Of a stretch of DNA of 64,000 bases, positions 28,387-38,151 are shown piece after piece. The notes under the pieces were generated by a model, which did not search any database, had not been told where the DNA came from, and saw nothing but the letters and a program-made list of their open reading frames with translations. Each line of letters begins with the position of its first letter. Position 1 is the first letter of the stretch. Made by a program: the position numbers and the translations under genes. Origin of the DNA: Bacteroidota bacterium (GTDB lineage: Bacteria > Bacteroidota > Bacteroidia > Bacteroidales > UBA4417); NCBI GenBank assembly GCA_013376995.1, contig JACAAZ010000006.1, forward strand, positions 1 through 64,000, in the 5' to 3' direction.

Positions 28387-29136
28387 TCAGGTAGGCTTTA
28401 GTCTACGGGTTAATTCCGAATTAAAGACGAAAGCTTCAAGTTCAGGATTCCCTGTGTGAAGAATATTGTCGCGGGTGCCATCCCACCATAGCTTACCCTT
28501 ATAGATAAAGTAGATCTTTTCACCAATTTCAAGTACAGAGTTCATGTCGTGAGTCACCACTACTGTGGTCATATTATATTCAAGCGTAATCTCAGAGATC
28601 AGTTCATCGATAAGGTTAGCCGTCTGCGGGTCCAGTCCTGAGTTAGGCTCATCGCAAAACAGGTATTTCGGGTTGAGGGCAATAGCCCGGGCAATGGCTA
28701 CACGCTTCTTCATCCCTCCGCTTAATTCAGAAGGATATAGTTTATTGACATTTTCCAGGTTAACACGGGAAAGGCAGAAATTAGCCCTTTCCAGCTTTTC
28801 TGCCTGCGACATCCGGGCAAACATGGTTAGCGGGAACATCACATTTTCTTCAGCTGTAAGTGAATCAAACAATGCCCCACCCTGGAAAAGCATCCCGATT
28901 TCCTGGCGGATGGATTTCTTTTCAAAAAAAGATAGCGAAGTAAACTCCCTGTTGTCATATAACACATTGCCTTCCTCGAATTCATAGAGGCCAACCAGGC
29001 ATTTTAACAGCACGGTTTTACCCATCCCGCTTTGGCCAATGATGAGATTGGTTTTCCCCTGTTCAAACCGCACGGATATGTTTTCCAGAACAGTATGATC
29101 ACCAAACCTCTTTGTAATATTTATTCCCTCGATCAT
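28387..29136 (-). CDS. ABC transporter ATP-binding protein (MlaF-like)
   Basis: Walker A IGQSGMGKTVLLK; LSGGMKKRVAIARAIALNPKYLFCDEPNSGLDP. Confidence 0.94.
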   Translation of the reverse strand: MIEGINITKRFGDHTVLENISVRFEQGKTNLIIGQSGMGKTVLLKCLVGLYEFEEGNVLYDNREFTSLSFFEKKSIRQEIGMLFQGGALFDSLTAEENVMFPLTMFARMSQAEKLERANFCLSRVNLENVNKLYPSELSGGMKKRVAIARAIALNPKYLFCDEPNSGLDPQTANLIDELISEITLEYNMTTVVVTHDMNSVLEIGEKIYFIYKGKLWWDGTRDNILHTGNPELEAFVFNSELTRRLKPT

Positions 29137-29879
29137 GCAAGCAGAAGTTGGGTGAGTATAAGGTTTGAAAAGATTATGGCAATGCTGCTGTATACTACTC
29201 CTGAAGTACTTGCATTCCCTACTTCCAGGGCGCCGCCTGAAGTATGGTATCCATGATAAGCTGAAATGGATGTTATGATAAAGGCAAATACAACAGTCTT
29301 AGTCAGGGCATACCAAACATCATACATATGGAAGAAGGACTGAATGCCATAAATGTACCCGAATGATGTAATCAAACCGGTTGTAGTCCCGGCAACCCAT
29401 CCGCCGATCACACCCAGTACCATGCTCATCATGATCAGAAACGGAAAAATGAACATGGCAGCCATGATCTTGGGTAATATCAGGAAAGATGCTGAGTTGA
29501 TTCCCATCACCTCCAGTGCATCGATCTGCTCTGTTACCCTCATGGTGCCGATTTCAGACGCAATCCGGGATCCTACTTTTCCACAAAGAATCAAGCTGAT
29601 GATAGTGGGTGCAAATTCGAGTACCATACTCTGGCGGGTGGCAAATCCGATGGTGTATAAAGGAACCAGCGGAGAGTCAATGTTAAAAGCCATCTGGATG
29701 GTTAAAACAGCACCCATAAACACTGAAATGATGGCTACGATCCAAACAGAGTCAAGTCCTAGTTTTTCCACCTCAACGAGGAATTGACGGCGGTATACAG
29801 TCATTTTTTCCGGTTGCCTGAACACCTTCTTCAACAGCATCAGGTAACGGCCGAAATGGTATAATATCTTCATGTGCAC
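29133..29879 (-). CDS. ABC transporter permease (MlaE-like)
   Basis: MlaE-like EFAPTIISLILCGKVGSRIASEIGTMRVTEQIDALEVMGINS; 4-nt overlap with ATPase gene. Confidence 0.94.
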   Translation of the reverse strand: MHMKILYHFGRYLMLLKKVFRQPEKMTVYRRQFLVEVEKLGLDSVWIVAIISVFMGAVLTIQMAFNIDSPLVPLYTIGFATRQSMVLEFAPTIISLILCGKVGSRIASEIGTMRVTEQIDALEVMGINSASFLILPKIMAAMFIFPFLIMMSMVLGVIGGWVAGTTTGLITSFGYIYGIQSFFHMYDVWYALTKTVVFAFIITSISAYHGYHTSGGALEVGNASTSGVVYSSIAIIFSNLILTQLLLA

Positions 29880-29972
29880 AATAATTACCGCTAAATTAGC
29901 GTAAATTTATCCACTATCTCCATTAATCTGCTGCCAAAGATTTACTTCCTTTGTAACATTAAACTCATCAAG

Positions 29973-30185
29973 ATGCATCTAGGGACCTGTTTGCGTAAGC
30001 ATTACCTCTTCATTTTACTTGTCGGGGCCATTCTTATCCTGGCTTCAAGTTGTGTTACTACAACCTACAATAACAGAAACTGGCGCAGGCTTCCGCCTTC
30101 AACCGGGCACAGCAAGTGTGGCTGCCTGATCCAAAAACATACGATTTCTTTTTCAGAGCAAAATGGCGAAACTATCCGGGCTTGA
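29973..30185 (+). CDS. Small lipoprotein-like hypothetical protein
   Basis: Hydrophobic N-terminus with LASSC lipobox; stop overlaps the downstream start. Confidence 0.5.
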   Translation: MHLGTCLRKHYLFILLVGAILILASSCVTTTYNNRNWRRLPPSTGHSKCGCLIQKHTISFSEQNGETIRA

Positions 30186-30822
30186 AAGTCCGTCTCTTCT
30201 GCTCTTACGATTCCCGGAAGAATCCCGCTACCTTATAGCTGAGTACCTGCAGAAATACAACTTCCGGATCAAGATTACAACTCCCAGGAAACTAAGGTTA
30301 GGCTCATTCAAGGCCACTAACAAGGGAGAACTTCCGCTGATCCACATTAACAACGACCTGGGTCCATATTCTTTTTTGCTGGTATTCCTGCACGAATTGG
30401 CTCATCTCCAGGTATGGCTGACCCATGGCCGGAAAGTTCTGCCCCATGGTAAGGAATGGAAGAATTCATATCATCAGCTGGTTCTTCCGCTTCTTGCAGG
30501 CGATGCTCTTTCCTTTGATCTGCAAGCCTGCCTGGCCCGATTTTTCACAAATTCAAAAGCTTCTTTCCATCGCGATATTGTTTTTCAGCGATTGTTACAC
30601 CAACTTGATGGAAAGGGTGAACTGCTTATGTTAAAAGATATCCCGGGGAAAAGCGACTTCTGCTTATCTGATGGTCGCAGGATGATAAAACTTGAAAGGA
30701 TCCGCACAAGATACAAATGCTATTGCCCTTCAAACCGGAAATATTACCTCGTATCGCCTGCAGCCCAGGTGTTCCTTAACAACATTCCGGGAGTAGAACA
30801 GCTGGGAATGGCTAATTCGTGA
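30163..30822 (+). CDS. SprT-like zinc metallopeptidase domain protein
   Basis: VFLHELAHLQVWLTHGRKVLPHGKEWKNSYHQL; HExxH with second His. Confidence 0.85.
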   Translation: MAKLSGLESPSLLLLRFPEESRYLIAEYLQKYNFRIKITTPRKLRLGSFKATNKGELPLIHINNDLGPYSFLLVFLHELAHLQVWLTHGRKVLPHGKEWKNSYHQLVLPLLAGDALSFDLQACLARFFTNSKASFHRDIVFQRLLHQLDGKGELLMLKDIPGKSDFCLSDGRRMIKLERIRTRYKCYCPSNRKYYLVSPAAQVFLNNIPGVEQLGMANS

Positions 30823-31050
30823 GAAAGGTAAAATGGCTATGCATGGATGCAATGACAGTCATTGCCAGTCATTACAATTTCGGTTTTACTTAAGCGGAAT
30901 TTCGGCAGGTTTCTGGATAAAAACAGATGCTAATTCGCAGAGTTATAAATTATTTAGGATTAAAGTATGCATTGATCAGGCTTTTTTTATTTTTGTAGAA
31001 AGGGGTTGAACAGATAATTAGGAAGTGACTAATAAATTAATGCTATTAAG

Positions 31051-32142
31051 ATGAATAAAAAGAACTATTGTGTAATCATGGCGGGAGGAGTCGGAGCCCG
31101 TTTCTGGCCTATGAGCCGAACACTTCGCCCTAAGCAGTTCATAGATATACTTGGAACCGGGGAAACTCTTATTCAACAAACTTTCAGGAGGTTTTCTTCT
31201 ATTTGTCCCCCTGAAAATATATTCGTCGTTACTAATGATTTATACAGGGATCTTGTTATTGAACAGCTGCCAAATATAGTTCCTGATCATGTCCTTTGCG
31301 AACCGGTCAGGAGGAACACAGCTCCCTGTATTGCTTATGCTTGTCACAAAATTGCGAAACTTGATCCGGAGGCTTCTATTGTTGTTGCTCCTTCCGATCA
31401 CATTATTCTCAAAGAGGAGGTTTTTAATAACACCATCAATACTGCCCTTCAAGCTGCAGGTGAAAATGACTGGCTGCTTACCTTAGGCATTATGCCAAGC
31501 CGGCCTGATACCGGTTATGGATATATACAATTCGACGATACCAACTCATTCCCACCGGATGGTTTGGTTCGCAAAGTGAAAACTTTCACTGAAAAGCCAC
31601 ATTATGACCTTGCAGTTTCATTTCTGCAATCAGGTGATTTTCTGTGGAATTCAGGGATCTTTATCTGGTCATTAAAAAGTATTCTCAAAGCTTTTGATAG
31701 CCATCTTTCTGACGTCAATTCCATTTTCAAGGATGGGGATAAACTCTACTTTACCAAGGGTGAAAATGATTTCATCAAAAGAGCGTATACCATCTGCAGC
31801 AATATCTCAATCGATTATGGTGTGATGGAAAAAGCAGATAATGTGTATGTTATTCCCGCTGATCTTGGTTGGTCCGACCTTGGAACCTGGGGCTCCTTAT
31901 ACGAAGCCCGGACCAAAAATGCTAATGAAAATGCCATTGTCGGAAATAATGTACTTACTTTCGATACAAACAATTGTATTATCACCTTACCAGGTAATAA
32001 AGTTGCGTTGATCCAGGGTTTAAAGGACTTCATCGTTGTCGATGAAAATGATGTATTGCTCATTTGCGAACGAAATGAAGAACAAAGGATACGGGAATTC
32101 GTTGAAACCGTCAGGGAACATTTGGGCGAAAAATTTGTATAA
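31051..32142 (+). CDS. Mannose-1-phosphate guanylyltransferase
   Basis: VIMAGGVGARFWPMSRTLRPKQFIDILGTGETLIQQTFRRF...PSDHIILKEE...FTEKPHYDLA. Confidence 0.95.
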   Translation: MNKKNYCVIMAGGVGARFWPMSRTLRPKQFIDILGTGETLIQQTFRRFSSICPPENIFVVTNDLYRDLVIEQLPNIVPDHVLCEPVRRNTAPCIAYACHKIAKLDPEASIVVAPSDHIILKEEVFNNTINTALQAAGENDWLLTLGIMPSRPDTGYGYIQFDDTNSFPPDGLVRKVKTFTEKPHYDLAVSFLQSGDFLWNSGIFIWSLKSILKAFDSHLSDVNSIFKDGDKLYFTKGENDFIKRAYTICSNISIDYGVMEKADNVYVIPADLGWSDLGTWGSLYEARTKNANENAIVGNNVLTFDTNNCIITLPGNKVALIQGLKDFIVVDENDVLLICERNEEQRIREFVETVREHLGEKFV

Positions 32143-32275
32143 ATTTTCTTCTTTTTCAATAACCAGGCTGGCCTTTTGTGAAAGGGCTGGCGCGGCTTTT
32201 AGTTTGCCGATAATCAACTCAAACCCGCTTATTAACTCTTAATCCGTTTCACCCCCGAAAATTCATCAAAACACA

Positions 32276-34426
32276 ATGAAAAGGACTTTTGCACTAATTA
32301 TCACTCTCCTGGCTTTCTTCATAAACACAAAGGCTGATGAAGGTATGTGGCTTCCCCTGTTTATCGAAAGGCTTAACTATGTAGATATGCAGAAAGAAGG
32401 ACTGCACCTTACCGCCGAAGAGATTTACAGTGTCAATCATAACAGTCTTAAGGATGCCATTATCATGTTTGGTGGCGGATGCACCGGTGAAATGGTGTCA
32501 GCGGAAGGGTTGGTGTTTACTAACCATCACTGCGGTTATGGAGCCATACAGTCGCATAGCTCCGTCGACCACGATTTCCTTGCTGATGGCTTCTGGGCCA
32601 TGCGAAAGGAAGAAGAATTGCCCAACGATAATCTCACAGCCCGCTTCCTCGTGAGGATCGAAGATGTAACCAATGCAGCTCTTCAAAATATCACTCCCGG
32701 GATGTCAGAGGCTGACCGCCTTTCCCAGATCAGGGAGAACACAAAAAAACTGGAAGCTGATGCTGTTAAAGGAACTCAATATGATGCCCGTGTTGGCTCA
32801 TTCTTTAATGGTAATGAATATTATCTGTTTGTTTACGAGGTATTTAAAGATGTCAGGCTGGTAGGTGCACCGCCTTCTTCCATAGGTAAGTTTGGGGCAG
32901 ATACCGATAACTGGATGTGGCCACGGCATACAGGCGATTTTTCCATTTTCAGGGTGTATGCAGGACCGGATAATAAACCAGCTGCTTATTCAAAACAAAA
33001 TGTTCCTTATAAACCCAATCATTTTCTGCCCGTCTCCAATAAAGGTGTTAAAAAGGATCAATTTTCAATGATCATGGGTTATCCGGGAACAACAGACCGG
33101 TATGCTACATCATATACGATTGATTGGGCGTTGGAACACAATAATCCCGCAGTTGTGAAGATCCGGACCAAAAAATTGGAAATACTCAGGCAAGATATGG
33201 ATGCCGATCACGATGTAAGGATAAAATATGCATCCAAATATGCAGGCACAGCGAATTATTGGAAGTTTTTTATCGGGCAGAACAAAGGTCTCCGCAACCT
33301 GAAGGTCCTGGATAGAAAAAGAGCACAGGAAAAAGAATTTACAGCATGGGTGAATGCCAGTCCTGGTAGGATTGGGACCTTTGGCGAAGCCTTGCCGGAT
33401 ATAGAGAAAGCATATGCTGTCATAGATAAATATGAAACCTCTGTCCGTTATAACTCTGAGGCCATACTCAGAGGATGCGAAATCATAGCTTTTGCCCGGC
33501 AGTTGGCTGGCCTTCAGGCAGAATTATCGAAGGAAAAACCTGACCCAAAAGCTTTACAGGACCTTGTGAATAAAGCAAGAATGAATGCGGCAGCTTACTT
33601 TAAAAATTACAATGCACCTACAGATCAAAAAATGCTGGCTGCAATGCTTGACCTGTATTATAAAGATGTTCCCCCTGATCAGCAGCCTCCCTTGCTTTCA
33701 GAAATTTTTAAAAAGTCAAAAAGCGATTTTTCAGAATTTTCGATGAAGGTATTTGAAAAGAGCATGTTTGCTGATGCCGGCCGCCTGGAAGTTTTCCTGG
33801 CAAATCCTTCATTGAAAAAGCTTTCCAAGGATCCGGCCTTTGTGTTGCAAAAAGTTTTTGCCAGCAATTCTGAAGCAATCGATAACCTGGTGAAACCCGG
33901 GCAAGAACTACTAACTAAGGGCAGAAGACTCTATGTTAAAGGTTTGCAGGAGATGAACCCGGATACAAAGTTTTACCCGGATGCAAATAGTACGATGAGG
34001 CTGACATACGGCAAGGTGCTGGATTATAGCCCTGCAGATGCCGTTGATTACGGCTACCAGACCACATTGAGCGGTGTGATGCAGAAAGAGGATCCTACAA
34101 ACTGGGAGTTCACAGTGCCTGAAAAACTTAAGCAATTGTATAAGGATAAAGATTATGGCCCATATGCTGAAAAAGGTGAAATGCCAGTTGCTTTCCTAAC
34201 AACGAATGATATTACAGGGGGAAATTCAGGAAGCCCTGTTTTGAATGGTGATGGAGAGCTTATTGGGCTCGCATTTGACGGAAACTGGGAAGCAATGAGC
34301 GGCAATTATGCTTTTGAGCCAGAACTTCAACGGACTATTTGTGTTGATGTGCGTTATGTTCTCTTTATCATTGATAAATTTGCAGGGGCAAATAACCTGA
34401 TACATGAACTTGATATCAGGAATTAA
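32276..34426 (+). CDS. S46 family dipeptidyl-peptidase (DPP7-type)
   Basis: DEGMWLPLFIERLNYVDMQKEGLHLT; NHHCGY; TGGNSGSPVLNGDGELIGLAFDGNWEAMSG. Confidence 0.95.
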   Translation: MKRTFALIITLLAFFINTKADEGMWLPLFIERLNYVDMQKEGLHLTAEEIYSVNHNSLKDAIIMFGGGCTGEMVSAEGLVFTNHHCGYGAIQSHSSVDHDFLADGFWAMRKEEELPNDNLTARFLVRIEDVTNAALQNITPGMSEADRLSQIRENTKKLEADAVKGTQYDARVGSFFNGNEYYLFVYEVFKDVRLVGAPPSSIGKFGADTDNWMWPRHTGDFSIFRVYAGPDNKPAAYSKQNVPYKPNHFLPVSNKGVKKDQFSMIMGYPGTTDRYATSYTIDWALEHNNPAVVKIRTKKLEILRQDMDADHDVRIKYASKYAGTANYWKFFIGQNKGLRNLKVLDRKRAQEKEFTAWVNASPGRIGTFGEALPDIEKAYAVIDKYETSVRYNSEAILRGCEIIAFARQLAGLQAELSKEKPDPKALQDLVNKARMNAAAYFKNYNAPTDQKMLAAMLDLYYKDVPPDQQPPLLSEIFKKSKSDFSEFSMKVFEKSMFADAGRLEVFLANPSLKKLSKDPAFVLQKVFASNSEAIDNLVKPGQELLTKGRRLYVKGLQEMNPDTKFYPDANSTMRLTYGKVLDYSPADAVDYGYQTTLSGVMQKEDPTNWEFTVPEKLKQLYKDKDYGPYAEKGEMPVAFLTTNDITGGNSGSPVLNGDGELIGLAFDGNWEAMSGNYAFEPELQRTICVDVRYVLFIIDKFAGANNLIHELDIRN

Positions 34427-34445
34427 AGCCTGAAAACGAAATTCC

Positions 34446-34928
34446 ATGGATTATCATGTCCCATATGAAATAGAACGGAAATTCCTTGTGAAGAATGCCC
34501 ATTTGCCTGATTTGGACAAGGGGGTGCAAATTTCTCAGGGATACCTATATGCCGGAACTGAAAAAACCATACGTCTGAGGATTAAGGAACAACAAGGATT
34601 TATCACTATCAAAGGGCCATCTGATAAAGGAGCGAGACCTGAGTTTGAATATGCCATTCCTTTCATGGATGCACAATTTATGCTCGAAAATTATTGCCGG
34701 GAAGGAAGGATTGAAAAGATAAGAAGAGAAATAGCCTGGGCAGGGAAAACCTGGGAAATTGATGAGTTCCTCGGCGAAAACAATGGACTTTGGATAGCAG
34801 AGGTTGAATTGTTGACACAGGATGAGGATGTTGAACTGCCACCATGGATCGGTGCTGAAGTTACTGGAGATAACCGCTACCATAACTCCTCCCTTTCTGT
34901 CCATCCTTATACCCATTGGGAATTATAG
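34446..34928 (+). CDS. CYTH domain protein (adenylate cyclase/thiamine triphosphatase-like)
   Basis: YEIERKFLVKNAHLPDL...YLYAGTEKTIRLRIKEQQGFITIKG. Confidence 0.93.
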   Translation: MDYHVPYEIERKFLVKNAHLPDLDKGVQISQGYLYAGTEKTIRLRIKEQQGFITIKGPSDKGARPEFEYAIPFMDAQFMLENYCREGRIEKIRREIAWAGKTWEIDEFLGENNGLWIAEVELLTQDEDVELPPWIGAEVTGDNRYHNSSLSVHPYTHWEL

Positions 34929-34987
34929 GTGAATCAAAGACCAAATTGCAAATTCAATCGTTCTAACAATATCCAAAAAGTACAACA

Positions 34988-36145
34988 ATGAATTTTAGAA
35001 TCCTTATACTCTTTGTCCTATTAGCAATTACCTTTTCGTCATGTAAAAAGGATCATTTCACTGAAAGCTATCTCAGGGCTGGGAACGCAATGGTATATTC
35101 GCTGGATGGCAACCTGCTGATCGCAGGTTACAATTACTCATCCCAAACCGGTTTTGATGGCTGCCTTATGAAAGTTACTACAGATGGTAATGTGGTTTGG
35201 TCGAAGACGTTTGGCGGATCCAATACTGACGGTTTCTACAAATTGATCAATACATCTGATGGTGGAATTGTAGCTGTTGGTTTTCAATCGCAGTTCTCTT
35301 ACGGCAAGCCTGACCTTTATATCGTCAAAACTAACGGCGATGGGGTAGTTGATTGGGAGTACAATAACAATTCAATCGTTATCACCCAAGGATATAGCAT
35401 TACAGAAACTCCGGATAAAGGTTTTATCGCCTGTGGGTATATACAGACAGACCAGGGTAGTGACAGGGATCTATTTGTAATAAAAGTGAATTCCCTCGGC
35501 AAGGAGGTATGGGAAAAACGTTACGGTACCAAAACAGGTGCAGCCTTATCCGGAGCTTACGATGAAGCTTACGCTATATTGCCTGCTGCTGATTCAGGAT
35601 TCTATCTGACAGGTTCCATAGCGGGCAATGTTAGTTGCTGTGGCAAATCCTTCCTGATGAAAATATCTGCCAAAGGAGATAGCCTCTGGACAAAAAGTTA
35701 TATAGAATCGATAGGTTATTCCATGATCAATACCGCCGATAATAACATCCTGATATGTGGATCAGCCTATTCAAACGGACAGGATGCCTATCTTATCAAA
35801 GTTGATACACTTGGGGTAAAGATTTGGGAGAACACTTACGGTACAACTGGGTACGACTATGGCACTACTGTCATACAAATTCCAGGAGGATATGCTTTTA
35901 CAGGGATTTCAAGTAAATCAAGCTCTACAAACCAGGATGTAATGTTGTATAACATCACAGAAAACGGAACTAAGAATTGGGCAGCTACCTATGGCGGTTC
36001 TGAAGTAGAACAAGGGTTTGGACTTGTCAGGAATGAGGATGGAGGATACTGTATAACGGGGCTATCAAATACCGGTGGAAGCTATATATTCCTGAACCGG
36101 GTTTCCAGCGATGGTACTGCCAGGTGGCAAAAAAATCTTAATTAA
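34988..36145 (+). CDS. Lipoprotein with WxxTYGG-type beta-propeller-like repeats
   Basis: Lipobox FSSCKK; repeats WSKTFGGSNTDGF, WEKRYGT, WTKSY, WENTYGTTGYDYG, WAATYGGSEVEQG. Confidence 0.8.
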   Translation: MNFRILILFVLLAITFSSCKKDHFTESYLRAGNAMVYSLDGNLLIAGYNYSSQTGFDGCLMKVTTDGNVVWSKTFGGSNTDGFYKLINTSDGGIVAVGFQSQFSYGKPDLYIVKTNGDGVVDWEYNNNSIVITQGYSITETPDKGFIACGYIQTDQGSDRDLFVIKVNSLGKEVWEKRYGTKTGAALSGAYDEAYAILPAADSGFYLTGSIAGNVSCCGKSFLMKISAKGDSLWTKSYIESIGYSMINTADNNILICGSAYSNGQDAYLIKVDTLGVKIWENTYGTTGYDYGTTVIQIPGGYAFTGISSKSSSTNQDVMLYNITENGTKNWAATYGGSEVEQGFGLVRNEDGGYCITGLSNTGGSYIFLNRVSSDGTARWQKNLN

Positions 36146-36223
36146 TTCAACCCTTTTCTTTATTGGCATAATGTTTGCCAAAACGAGGTGTAAAAAATTA
36201 TCAATCACTTAAAACTATCAATC

Positions 36224-36793
36224 ATGAAAACAATGAAGTTCTTATCGTCAGTCCTTGCATTGGGCCTTATTATGTTGTTTACACAGGTTCAGGCTCAAAA
36301 CGTTGGAATTGCTGCAGATAAGCAAAAGCAAGCCAATCTTGAAAAGAACAAAAAAAGACAGGCAGAATTAAAGCAAAAGTTTAATTCCATGACGCCGGAA
36401 CAACAGGCTGAGATGAAAAGGAAAGCTGATCAGTACAAGAGAAATGGCGGGAAAATTAACCCAGGTACAGGAACTAAACCGACAACTACAACCAATCAGA
36501 ATACTACCCCAAAGACATCCGGAAATCCTGCATTGCAAAGTAAGCCGGCTTCAGAGCCTGCACAACAGGGGACAGCAGCCAAAAAAATTCATTCTGGAAA
36601 GCCTTACTGGGCTGAACAACATGGCCAGAAAAAAGAAAACGCCACTGCTGAACCAGTAAAAACCGGAAACAAAGTAGCTGTTTCTGAAAAATTAAAGAAT
36701 TCTACCAGGACCACAACAAAAGTAACTCCAAAACCATCTGTAAAAGTGGTCAAAGCTGCTGAAAAAGCTCCTGCCGACAAACCAAAGAAATAG
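36224..36793 (+). CDS. Secreted basic low-complexity hypothetical protein
   Basis: Signal peptide ending VQAQN; Lys/Gln-rich helical segment then Thr/Pro/Lys-rich tail. Confidence 0.7.
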   Translation: MKTMKFLSSVLALGLIMLFTQVQAQNVGIAADKQKQANLEKNKKRQAELKQKFNSMTPEQQAEMKRKADQYKRNGGKINPGTGTKPTTTTNQNTTPKTSGNPALQSKPASEPAQQGTAAKKIHSGKPYWAEQHGQKKENATAEPVKTGNKVAVSEKLKNSTRTTTKVTPKPSVKVVKAAEKAPADKPKK

Positions 36794-36805
36794 CTCATTT
36801 CGAAA

Positions 36806-36850
36806 ATAATAATTAGGGAAGTCTCTTACAAGGCTTCCCTTATTATTTAT
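36806..36850. terminator. Terminator-like bidirectional hairpin between convergent genes
   Basis: aataataattagggaag...cttcccttattatt with a 3-nt bulge. Confidence 0.6.
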
Positions 36851-36868
36851 GTCCTTCGATACGTATTC

Positions 36869-38095
36869 TTAATACCTGGTCTTAATTAACGAGAACCGCT
36901 GTTTGAGTTTGAGGAATGGCTTCTCAAGCAGTTCATAGCTTGCAACCGGGATCAGTAAGGAAGCTATAAAGATGATCAAAAAATATAGGTAGATATTGTT
37001 ATGTCCCAACAAAGGGAGGACCTTTTTAATCACGATAAGCACCAGGATATTGCCATACATATAAATGCCGTAAGACACCTTTCCCAGGTAGAGCAAAGGC
37101 TTGAATTGGCCAATAGCACTCTTTCGGTCAGGATTAAACAACAGATCCATCATTATCAATCCAAGCAATACAATGTAAACAACCCTGCGGGCTACTCCAT
37201 TCAATATGTTGTCAAAGTTGCTCATGTCATCAAATGATAGCAGAATGATAACCACGCCCAGGATCATGAGCATGGTGGACCAATGCAGTTTGAAAACAAA
37301 AGGTTTCTTTATATAGAATACGGCAAGCAGGCCGCCAAGCAAAATGACATCCATCCTGCTGAAAGTATGAAGGTAGAGCTCAAACCAATTATTGGAAAGA
37401 AACATATAAGTATAGAGTTTGTAGCACCAGCTAAAACCTAATAATAAGGTTATAGCAAAAGGAAGTTTTTTTGAAGGAATGAATGCAATGATAATCGGCC
37501 AGAAGAGATAGAAATGTTCCTCGATGCAGATGGACCAAAAGTGTGCAAACGGATACGACCACTCATGCGACTGCATTGTATAGAAGTTATTTACCAGTGC
37601 GATGGTAGGCCAATAAACCGGCTGTTTTTCACCAAGCCACATAACCAGGAAAGGTGCCAATGCGACAAGGAAAAAATAGAGTGGCCAGATTCGAAGCCCT
37701 CGGCGGATATAAAAGTTCGGAATATTAACTTTCCCAAACCTGTCTTTTTCAACTACCAGGAGATAAGTTAAGAGGTAGCCACTGATGAAGAAGAAGATAT
37801 CAACCCCTATAGGCAGATTCCTGATGAACTGATCAAGATGTTGTCCGAAGGACGTGAAGGTCTTGTAATCTCCTGTAGAAATGACGCCTGGCAATCCAAA
37901 CCATCCTTTCCAGGCAATGTAGGAATGATATATCACAATCATGAAGGCCGCGAAGAATCGGATTATATCAAATTGTGGGATATAAACAGTTGAATTTGAT
38001 TTCTCTTGCAATGGGATCAGTGTTAAATGTGGATATGATTCAAAAGTAACAAGTTTTTCATTTCCTAAAGATGCAGGATTGGAAAATGCAGGCAA
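36869..38095 (-). CDS. Acyltransferase family 3 membrane protein
   Basis: FDIIRFFAAFMIVIYHSYIAWKG...FFFISGYLLTYLL; multiple TM. Confidence 0.92.
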   Translation of the reverse strand: MPAFSNPASLGNEKLVTFESYPHLTLIPLQEKSNSTVYIPQFDIIRFFAAFMIVIYHSYIAWKGWFGLPGVISTGDYKTFTSFGQHLDQFIRNLPIGVDIFFFISGYLLTYLLVVEKDRFGKVNIPNFYIRRGLRIWPLYFFLVALAPFLVMWLGEKQPVYWPTIALVNNFYTMQSHEWSYPFAHFWSICIEEHFYLFWPIIIAFIPSKKLPFAITLLLGFSWCYKLYTYMFLSNNWFELYLHTFSRMDVILLGGLLAVFYIKKPFVFKLHWSTMLMILGVVIILLSFDDMSNFDNILNGVARRVVYIVLLGLIMMDLLFNPDRKSAIGQFKPLLYLGKVSYGIYMYGNILVLIVIKKVLPLLGHNNIYLYFLIIFIASLLIPVASYELLEKPFLKLKQRFSLIKTRY

Positions 38096-38151
38096 GGAAA
38101 GAAGAAAGGCTCCCGATCTGGAAGCCTTTCATGAAAAAATGTCAGTATGAT

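Noticed and set aside
38104-38130. Hairpin GAAAGGCT...AGCCTTTC between acyltransferase and S46 genes
   Set aside because: Plausible weak terminator but no clean T-tract on either strand
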